A stretch of DNA of 64,000 bases from Phytopythium helicoides (taxonomy: Eukaryota; Oomycota; Peronosporomycetes; Pythiales; Pythiaceae), in NCBI GenBank assembly GCA_024867545.1, contig JANFNE010000004.1, positions 1,798,001 through 1,862,000 on the forward strand, read 5' to 3'. Below the pieces are notes generated by a model that was not told where the DNA came from, searched no databases, and saw nothing but the letters and a program-made list of their open reading frames with translations. Shown one piece after another: positions 55,762-64,000 of the stretch. Numbering within the stretch: the stretch's first letter is position 1; each line of letters begins with the position of its first letter. A program made the translations under genes and the position numbers.

Positions 55762-56013
55762 TTCTCGTCTTTGCTGCGTCTCCACCAGCTCGTCTGTTGC
55801 TCCTTCACAGTCCGCCGGTCAACGTTCGTCCGTTGCACGCACGAACGCGTCTCTTCAAGATCTCCGTACTCCTATTGGCCAATACTCACTTCGAAAACAT
55901 CCCATTGGCTACTATCCAACATACTCAATCCAAATACAAAGCGAGTGCTGGTCTTTTGCTTTTCGCGCCGAAAGCCCTCGCGTTGCACTTTCTCCTCGTG
56001 ACTTGTTGGTTGT
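55762..56013. promoter_or_regulatory. Divergent promoter with CCAAT boxes (UBL protein / BRCA2)
   Basis: 252 bp between divergent starts. A palindromic CCAAT box ATTGGCCAAT lies at 55874 and a second ATTGGCT at 55904, 30 bp apart, close to the 31-bp spacing seen in the WDR18/THUMPD1 promoter. Confidence 0.6.
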
Positions 56014-59000
56014 ATGGAGGCGGCGGAGCGCACGGCGGCGCCGGCCGCGGCGTGGAGCGAGGCGCTGGAGGTGTTCTCGCAGGACTTCGAGACGGCCATG
56101 GAGATCTGGATGTACCAGGATCCGGTGGTGGAGCGGCTCTACTGCGACGAGCGCCGCGCAACGCGTCGCCGAAGCGTGGCTGGCAGTCAGGACGCGTCGC
56201 AGTCGCAATCACAGTCGCAGTCGCAGCGGTCGGCGAGGAAGCGCCGACGCCGTTCGGATAGCAGTGCGCGTGTCGACGCTCCGGCGTTGACGCCACCGCT
56301 GTCGCTTTCTTCGTCGCTTCGGATGATTGCGGAGCCGACGCAGACGCAGTATGTGGAGTCGCAGATTGAGGAATCCCAGACGCAGTTTGTGGAGTCGCAG
56401 ACGCAGTTTGATAGTGTGAGGCGGCGCGAGGCAATGGACAGCTCGGTGGTTGCGGCGAGTGAGGAAGAGAGCGAGGGCAGCGGACGGGAAGGGTGGTTTG
56501 TGACGGCGGAGGCTGAGGGTCTTGATGACCAGCATCAAAACGACGGCGCAGAGGTGGATAGAGCAGGAGCTCTTCAGGACAACGATTCGCCGGACAGAAG
56601 CGCCAATACTGGAGTTGAAGAAGACGCGGTTGCTAACTCAATGTCTCCTACGAACTCAATAAGGGATGGCGGGGACGGGCGTCTGCTCCAGAGATCAGGT
56701 CCGATAGCTTACACAAGCAACCCCTTAGTACCCAGCACAACTCGGACAAATCTTGCTGTTGACACTCGATCGGAAGCAAACACTGCTGCTGCTAGTTGTC
56801 GAGATAGAGAATCACATGTGACCCCGACGCCCAGAACAATAGCCACAGGATTCAGCGAAATGAGCGATCGGGCAAAACCACAACCGAGTTGGCCAGCAGC
56901 ATCAATATCGCCACAGTTAACCGTCCCAAGCCTCTTTCAGACTGGCTCAGGGAAGAACTTGCGTGTTTTGAAAAGGCATCTTCAGGCATACGAAGACGAA
57001 TTGCTAGTCGATCATGCTGAGACCGCGACTCATTCGACAGAAGAGCCCAGTGTGAGTGGGTTGTTCCAAACTGGCTCCGGCAAACCCGTTCGTATCTCAA
57101 AGGCCCAGCTCAGTGTTTACGAAAAAAAGCTCATGGAACCAATCCAAGAAGAAGTGCCATCGTCGAGTAATTCGCTGAAGAAAATCGAAGGCAGAAGCAG
57201 TGGAGAACCTATTTCAGACACGCTGGTCCAGGTTTGTTTCAAACTGGATCGGGCAAAAATCTGCATGTCTCCGCATCGCGTATTCGTGACTACGAGGCAA
57301 GACTTCGCGACGAAATACCGGCAAAGCATGGGAGACTCTAGCGTTGTAACAAGGTCCGTCACACCATTAGCTACGACTACTGAAGACTCAGAAGCAAAAG
57401 TAGTTGGTCTTTTCCAGACGGGGTCAGGCAAGAATGTACACATCGCAGCATCTCGACTACGTGATTACGAAGCAAAGTTACTGGACGATACTGACATGAA
57501 TGCGAGTACCGCTGTCGATGGTCCACCACCCCCTTCGTCCACTGTAAAGAGTCTGTTCCAAACCGGATCTGGCAAGAACGTACGAATTACAGCGTCCAAG
57601 CTTCGTGACTACGAGAAAAAATGATGCAAGATTCAGAAGCTGTTGAGACCAACACTGCCCTCGCGGACAAGGATGCGCGCGCACCTGATTCAACTGTCGC
57701 TAGTCTTTTTCAGACTGGGTCTGGAAAGAGCGTCAGAGTCTCAAAGGCGCGACTAAGTGACTACGAACTTAAACTCAGGAAGACAACAAAGTAGACGACT
57801 CCCGAATGCTTGCGCAGCGTGTCGGTTCAGGGACCAGTCCTGATCAAGATCGCACCGTTACAAGTTTGTTCCAGACCGGTTCAGGGAAAACTGTGCGGAT
57901 CTCCAAGGAGCGCTTGCGAGATTACGAAGACAAGTTGAGAGAGGATGAAGTGTCTTCCAATACTGTTGCAGGTGGCTTTGACATTGCTGCGTCCGAAAGC
58001 ACGGTGTCTAGCTTATTCCAAACGGGATCAGGCAAAAATGTGCGGGTTGCCAAGGACCTTCTTCAAAACTACGAGTCAAAGTTCCAGGATGATGTCGGAG
58101 ATGCAGACCCATATGGTATCAAACACACTCCAACGGATCTATCAACAACTGTTGCTGGGCTATTCCACACAGGGTCTGGCAATAATGTTCGTGTATCGAA
58201 GGAGCATCTACAGGAATATAAAGCAAAGCTTCAAGGCGATGGCGAAGATGTCGTTGCCGCGGAAGAACATGTGAGTGGCAATGCTGGTATGGTTGCTGGT
58301 CTGTTCCAGACAGGGTCCGGGAAAAATATTAAAGTATCAAAAGAACGATTGCGTGAAATTGAAGCTAAGCTGCAAGAGGACACGGGTGGTGATCTGTTCC
58401 CTCCCGAAGCATCTAGGCCCGAAGCTACTGTCGTTGCTGGCCTTTTCCAGACTGGCTCTGGAAAGGATGTACACGTCTCAAAGGAGAAGTTACAAGTATA
58501 CGAAGCCAAATTGCGAGAGGAGCATGATGACGCTAGCGCCGTTGCTAATCTCTCCACCAACCCTAGGGCTCTTCATAGCGATCCCGATGCTCCTCAAGAG
58601 AACCCGACCGCACTACCCTCGGAGCAACGTCAGCTTTAGTGATGTCATTCACCGCCCGCCTCCTTTGGCTTCTCGGCCATTAAATCAACTACCTCCTGAT
58701 GCAGCCAATCCCCGCTCGCATCGGCTTCCAGCCAGCAAACCGCAATGGACTCAACGCCCACCAAAGCCAGGCAAGTGGACTTTTCGTGGGCATTCAGACC
58801 CGCAATATGACAAGGAGAACCGAGGCATGGATACTAACCCTGCCGAAGATGACCATGGTAGCGCTGCCACGAACACGCTGCTCAAGGGAAAATCCAGTGG
58901 CGACAATCGTGGACTCAAGGCTGTCTCAACTGGTGTTAGTGAGGGTTCGGCTGCCCTGAAACTACCACCAACGCATAATGTTGGTGGCCTAACCACGAGG

Positions 59001-61850
59001 CAGCGACACGTTGGAGACAAACGAAAGTTCCGACCTCCTGTACCGAAAGCCAATACCCTGCCAAGATATCCTGAAGTGCGCTCATCAAATGCATCAGGAA
59101 CTGCGGTTTCCCACACACCAAAGCGACCAAAACCATTGCCTTCGCCGGTGCGCACGGTCACGTGCAAATTCCAGTTCAAAGAGGTTCTCAAGGTGTCATT
59201 TCAGCATCTGCAGCAGCTGGAACCACCCCACGCGGGCAACTCTGACGGAGATGACACTGCTCACCTGCAATCTTTGGCTTTTGTCACTGCAACAACCGCC
59301 ACGAATGTGATTTTCCGTCGACACACCGATTCAGGCCACCTTCCGAGTTTTCATGTTCGGAGGTCACTTGATGAACCCTATGATGTGGAGTTGTTTATGG
59401 GCATGAAAGAAATTTACGACACGATGGCAGCCATGGATCTCCTTGAGCACCACGAATCTGCGTCGAAGAAGGCAAGTGGCGCTACACTTCAGTGGTTTGC
59501 CAACCATTACAGGTGGATAGTGTGGAAGCTTGCGGCGATGGAGATTACGTTTCCGCGGTTTTTGCTTGGCAAGTACTTGACAAAGGACCAGGTCATCTTT
59601 CAAATGCACAGGCGGGTCCAGCGTGATATCGTTTTGGCAGAGCGCTCTGTCCTCAAGAAGATGCTGAACCGTGACTCGAGCTCATTGAGCTGCATGGTGC
59701 TGTGCATTGCTGCCGTACTGCCATTTCCCAAGCGCAATGACGAGACGTTGGAAGTTCCTGACCACTTTCAGCTCGCTCTTGTTCTCACTGATGGGTGGTA
59801 CGCTGTGTATGCTGTGCCAGACGAGCCTTTAGCTGCCGCGCTGTGGCGCGCACACTCCAAATCTAGCGTTGTAGGCACAAAGCTTGCTGTGTGGAATGCT
59901 GCATTGCGCAACAGCACGGAAGGCATCGATCCACTAGAGTGCGCTATTGCACGCAATGACTGCAACTCCTCTTTCCCGTGGAAGAACCCGCTGCTCGCTG
60001 CGGGCGATGAAGAATTAACGCAGTGGCCGTATCTTGAATTACACTATAACAGCACGCGCAGGGTTCGTTTTGGCGAGCGTTTGGGTGCTGAGCAGCTCAA
60101 GATAATTGTGTCCAGCTCGTCGGGATCGCGACCTCAGCGAACACCCGACTTTACGTTGTTAAAGAGCGTGCCCCTCCGGAGTTTGGTCATTGGTGGAGGA
60201 ATGGTGCGCTCCGTGCGGGTTGTAATTAAGCGCATCTCCCCTGTGCTCCATTTGCAGAGTAAGGAATGGGCCGTCGGCCCACGAATTTTGACGGAAGAGC
60301 ATATGCACACGTACATGGAGCTGCGTGGTCGGCTTCAACAACAACTGCAGGGAGATGTTGATCCCTTGGACGCTGATGATAGACCCGCATTCGATCCGCA
60401 GATGCCAACTCCATTCGTGAAATTTGAAGTCGAATGCGCACACGTCAAGTCGAATGGCGATAACTTAGTGCCGGATTGTGCGGTGCTGACGGTCTGGCGC
60501 CCGCGCGAGGAAATGCTGTCAGGTGGTATTCGCGAAGGAGATGAGTACTTCGTGAGTAGCCTAAGCGTCGGCTGGAAGCTTGACGGGGATCGAATGCGCG
60601 GTGGTGCGTTCCTCCGGCTTAGCTCCACTAAAAGTACGACGTTCCAGAAAGTGGCTTCCGACTCCCAAACGGAACATGTCAGCGAGTGTTTGGATATCGG
60701 GCAGGCGATGACCCAATGCAAGGAAGACGAGACACATGGACGGGTTTCAAGAGAGAGGAAGGCTACAGTTGACGTGTGTGTATTTATTGTGAGCTTGACA
60801 CCGCGTGAAGAGAATTCGTTGGCGAGACCTCGCGCGCCGATTGATCCACATGCACCTTCCGCGTCGTTAATGCCCGATGTGAGTGGACTGTGCAAGGAGA
60901 CGTCATTTGTCCAGCATGCGTTTGTGACCGACCAGAGTCGTCGACTAATGTGCGTTCGGATCCCAAGCTCTGATGTTGCGCTTGGCTATCGAGGCGGGGA
61001 TGCTAATGCGCGAAAAAAGTCAGTCGCGCGTTCGGGTTCCTTTATTTTCCGGCGCGGTGGTGCCAGCACGTGGCGCGAAGGTGCAATCGTGTGCCTCCGG
61101 GGACTCGAGGTGTCGCATTACGACGAGCGCCTCGAGTTATTGGACTGTCTGGTTGTGGAAAGCACGCAGATTGTCACGTTTCCTTCCTCTAAGTCGCACT
61201 TCTCACCAGCGTTCTCGGCGCTTCAGCGTGCAGTTACTGATGATCAATTCATGGCTTTCGCGCACAAGTTGAAGCGGTATGTCGATCGGCGTGTGTTCGG
61301 CATGGATATCGCTCCAAGTCAGAATGGAGAAGAATTTGACGAAGTGGAGCATCTGACGCAAGATCTGCTAAGCCAGCAAGATCATCCAAAGGAAGCGACT
61401 GCTTCAATTGCGGCACAGTACACGCATACCGAAGCCGAAACCAAAGAAGTTGTGTGGGAAGTTGCTCGTATTGTGCGCGTGCTACCACTTCCAACGGGCT
61501 CAAGGTGCCCGTGTGATGGTGAAGTAGCTGCACTAGCGCTGTTATCACTTTCACAAAATGACAATCAGCCCCAAGTATTTCGAACAGTCTACCTGCCGCA
61601 ACCACAGCTTTTCGAGCTGAACGAGGTTCTCTTTAGCAATTCGATTTCTGCTGATGCAAGCCCATCAGTTGGCGAAATCGTTCAAGATCTGAATGACGCT
61701 CTACAGCGAACGCCACTAACGAATGACTTTCGAGCTTGCCGAGTGAGTGCACGATGTGAGACCAGCGCACGACTACTAAATAGTCCGAGGCAATGGGAGC
61801 GTGCGAATGCCTCCTTCTGGGTCGCGACTCATGTTGAGAGCTCAAAGTAA
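56014..61850 (+). CDS. BRCA2: BRCA2 homologue with 11 BRC repeats
   Basis: Homologue of BRCA2, which loads RAD51 on single-stranded DNA in homologous recombination; about 1945 residues. N-terminus: an acidic/aromatic segment (WSEALEVFSQDFETAMEIW), an RKRRRRS basic signal and a dense SQ/TQ cluster (56330-56410). Eleven BRC repeats (about 56926-58515) follow the pattern L-F-Q-T-G-S-G-K-x-V-x-V-S-K...L...Y-E-x-K-L. The second half has the helical/OB1 region with FANHYRWIVWKLAAMEITFP (59496-59555), then OB-fold segments to the end. One-base shifts at about 57225, 57330, 57615, 57775 and 58610 interrupt the repeat region; repeats 3 and 6 are visible only in other frames. One continuous exon otherwise. 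The family call is very secure. Confidence 0.95.
56926..58515 (+). repeat. BRC-repeat array (11 units, about 75-80 bp core each)
   Basis: Cores begin near 56926, 57052, 57232, 57400, 57544, 57697, 57859, 58006, 58150, 58291 and 58432. Almost all contain FQTGSGK; unit 9 reads FHTGSGNN. The FxTA-type contact of animal BRC repeats appears here as F-x-T-G. Spacers of 20-35 residues are acidic and variable. Confidence 0.9.
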
Positions 61851-62023
61851 CGCCGAGCCCCCATGGTATCTCCACACACCGTTTGAACCTGATCGGCTTG
61901 AAAGCCAACTATTTCTGCGCCACCGGCTTCAACCAGCAGCAATGCTGGATATTTATACCGTCTTATCATAAGGGATGCCAGTTGCTTGCTGCCACGCACT
62001 ACCACTCGCCCAGTGCCCAACAG

Positions 62024-62494
62024 ATGACCAAGAGCAAGCGCCACAGCATGTCCGACGCCCAACTCCGCGCCCGCGAAAGCGGCTTTTCGCTTGCAGGTGT
62101 TCATCAGGAGAAGCTGCCAGCTTACAATGCACTTATGGACGCCAACCTGCGTCACCATTTCGAGTCTCGCAACCTCCAGTCGCACTTGAGCTCCCTCGGG
62201 CTCGTCGACCAGCGAGGGCGTGTTGTGGACCTGGACAAGCATGCGACCAAACTCAGTATCATTGAGCAGGAGTTCCGGCTTGCTGAGCAAGCGGAGCGAC
62301 GTCGTGCGCGTGACGAGGACGAAGTGCGTCGACGTGTGCAGCTCAAGCGGCACGGTGCTCTGCACGAGGCTCGGCAGAAGGAGCGTCTGCTGCAGCTCAA
62401 GGAGGAGAAGAAGATTGCGCGCGAGATCGTGCAAGCTGCAAAGGGGTACTCGTGTGCTTCACCGTCTTCTGCGTCGGCTGGAAAACGCGTCTAA
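62024..62494 (+). CDS. Conserved small coiled-coil protein, function unknown
   Basis: A 156-residue soluble protein. The ATG at 62024 is the first in a plausible context; MSDAQLR eight codons on is an alternative. It has a conserved-looking block LPAYNALMDANLRHHFESRN followed by LVDQRGRVVDL, then a strongly charged helix (FRLAEQAERRRARDEDEVRR) continuing to REIVQAAKG. The first block resembles small uncharacterised proteins found in flagellated eukaryotes, but I cannot name the family. It begins 173 bp after BRCA2 on the same strand and converges with the palmitoyltransferase gene. Confidence 0.65.
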   Translation: MTKSKRHSMSDAQLRARESGFSLAGVHQEKLPAYNALMDANLRHHFESRNLQSHLSSLGLVDQRGRVVDLDKHATKLSIIEQEFRLAEQAERRRARDEDEVRRRVQLKRHGALHEARQKERLLQLKEEKKIAREIVQAAKGYSCASPSSASAGKRV

Positions 62495-62610
62495 AAGCAG
62501 AAAACGAGACGAGATGAGAAGATCCATGCAGTATGATATCGATAACAACGGGCTTGACTTCAACTGACGATGAGAACCGGGTACTCGTTTCGATATCTTC
62601 TATTTTGACT

Positions 62611-63999
62611 TTAGTCGCGTACAGTCGTCATCAGTTCCACTTCATCGCCGTGGGCATCTTGCTGCACGTCCTGCGGATCAACAATTACATCCACTTCTTC
62701 TTCGTCCTCTCGGTACAACATGTCACCTGCCACCGCATCGTAGTCAACTCTCACGCAACCGCACGCGTCGGAAAAGTTGGCGGCGCAACCATTGTCGAAT
62801 GGGTTGTAAAATTCGCCACTTGCCGACTTGAGGTATGGGTACTTGTCCTTGTTGAAAACCTCGTTGGTGGTAAGGTTGCGCCGCACATTGCGGAGCTGAA
62901 TCAACAGGAGTGCAGTCGTTGGGCCACCAAACACGACTGCGCACACGACGAGTGCGATGTGGATCGCGTGAAGTAAAAGTATCGTTGAGCGCTTGATGTT
63001 TAGAACTGCTGCCACAGAGGCCCAAGCAGGAGGCCCGAGAGCAAGCGCATCGCTTGAAGACTTTGCCGGAGGGAGAAGCGGAGCGTGTCCAGTGAGAACG
63101 AGTACCGATGCAGCACCGACGCACCAACAAAATATCGTGAGCGATACGAGGAAGTACAGAAAGCTTTGATGGTTGCCGCGTCCGACACAGTTGTTGATCC
63201 ACGGACAGTGATGGTCAAATCGGTCAACACAGCGTCGGCAAGCAGAACAATGCTTGGATCGTAGTGGCTTACGCGTGACGCAGGTAGGGCATGGAACCGC
63301 AACATCTTCCTCAGCTAAAAGCATGAACGCGGGCTCTTTCGACTTGGGCACATACCCCGGGTCCTTCATGCATACATACGTGTACAAAGCACACGTCGTG
63401 ACACACATCGCGATCAATACCGCAGATAGCTGTCCAGTTGGTCTGTTGATAAAGGTCGCGACACCAGGTACCGCAAATACCAGCGACAGAGCCTCGCATC
63501 CCACAACCATGATCCAGAAGAATGCAACAGTAGCACCTTTCCTCGAAGCCCACGCCACGAGTCGGTCGGATACGCCAGCATTCAAAGCTCGCACAGTGTC
63601 AACGTGCCCACCTTGTCGTGCTATATCGAGTGCGGTACGTCCATGCTTGTCCCGTGCCTTGACGGGAGCTCCTTCGAGCACAAGTTGTTTGGCTAAGAAG
63701 GAATCGCCGAGCGCACTTGCGATCATCAGCGCAGTTTGCTGCTCTGAATCGCGGATTTTCTGATCTGCTCCGTACCCTACCAGCAGCATTGCAGTGTACT
63801 GGAAACCTTCGAACACGGCCCAGTGTAATGCAGTGGCGCCTCGAGCATCAGTCTGGTTCACGTCTGCACCGCGATGAAGAAGCAGGCTAACAAAAGCTGC
63901 ATTCCCAGTACTAGCGGCATAGTGCAGCGCTGTCATTCCTGACGAATTTGTAGCTTGTAGCGGTGCGCCAGCGTCCAGTAAGACCCGGGCACACGCAAC
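62611..63999 (-). CDS. Ankyrin-repeat DHHC palmitoyltransferase (HIP14/ZDHHC17-like), 5' truncated
   Basis: S-acyltransferase that attaches palmitate to cysteines of membrane-associated proteins, probably at Golgi or endosomes. The frame runs off the right edge (codons begin at 63999), so the N-terminus is missing. Seen in order: at least four ankyrin repeats (SGMTALHYAASTGNAAFVSL, GATALHWAVFEGFQYTAMLL and others), two membrane spans (about 63530-63390), then the cysteine-rich domain CPTCVTRKPLRSKHCSACRR with catalytic DHHC in RFDHHCPWINNCVG, and two further spans (63155-62920). TTNE in LTTNEVFNKDKYPYL matches the family TTxE motif. The C-terminus is acidic. The frame is intact. Confidence 0.93.
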   Translation of the reverse strand, partial: VACARVLLDAGAPLQATNSSGMTALHYAASTGNAAFVSLLLHRGADVNQTDARGATALHWAVFEGFQYTAMLLVGYGADQKIRDSEQQTALMIASALGDSFLAKQLVLEGAPVKARDKHGRTALDIARQGGHVDTVRALNAGVSDRLVAWASRKGATVAFFWIMVVGCEALSLVFAVPGVATFINRPTGQLSAVLIAMCVTTCALYTYVCMKDPGYVPKSKEPAFMLLAEEDVAVPCPTCVTRKPLRSKHCSACRRCVDRFDHHCPWINNCVGRGNHQSFLYFLVSLTIFCWCVGAASVLVLTGHAPLLPPAKSSSDALALGPPAWASVAAVLNIKRSTILLLHAIHIALVVCAVVFGGPTTALLLIQLRNVRRNLTTNEVFNKDKYPYLKSASGEFYNPFDNGCAANFSDACGCVRVDYDAVAGDMLYREDEEEVDVIVDPQDVQQDAHGDEVELMTTVRD

Positions 64000-64000
64000 T

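Overview
This is a compact, GC-rich, gene-dense stretch of a eukaryotic nuclear genome. I infer an oomycete (Pythium/Globisporangium/Phytophthora-like). The reasons are very short GT-AG introns (about 50-105 bp), gaps of only a few hundred bases with many divergent promoters, membrane-anchored GH5 exo-1,3-beta-glucanases, ATP-type PEPCK, ciliary genes (CFAP20, ARL6/BBS3) as expected for a zoospore former, and a Fanzor gene. The species cannot be fixed from the sequence alone.

Layout. 0-5.3 kb: two tandem GH5 glucanase paralogues, the first cut by the window edge. 5.9-17 kb: housekeeping block with S-adenosylhomocysteine hydrolase, a small Qc-type SNARE, WDR18/Ipi3 and THUMPD1/Tan1 sharing one promoter, ribosomal protein eL29, an FKBP15-like WH1/coiled-coil protein and clathrin light chain. 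17.8-34.4 kb: cytochrome P450, a leucine-rich-repeat (LRR) gene, a 13-finger C2H2 protein, CFAP20, a Fanzor RNA-guided-nuclease gene, a 62-bp near-perfect palindrome, an LRR relic, two more LRR genes and ARL6. 35-42 kb: two large secreted or type-I membrane paralogues of unknown function. 42.5-49.6 kb: mitochondrial-type PEPCK and two more LRR genes. 50-64 kb: lipase maturation factor, CNBP-type zinc-knuckle protein, complex I subunit NDUFA1, a four-exon ubiquitin-like protein divergent from BRCA2 (11 BRC repeats plus helical/OB region), a conserved small coiled-coil protein and an ankyrin-DHHC palmitoyltransferase cut by the right edge.

The least described content is the family of five full-length LRR genes plus one relic. 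They share an N-terminal helical module, SDS22/internalin-style repeats and a conserved aromatic C-terminus. The Fanzor locus and its palindrome sit inside this region.

Caution: about half of the protein genes, including highly conserved ones (AHCY, CFAP20, clathrin light chain, BRCA2), carry isolated one-base indels that break the frame. I count about 37; most look like one extra base. Their spread over unrelated essential genes points to consensus errors rather than pseudogenes. Coordinates below therefore span the whole gene, with introns and suspected indels stated.
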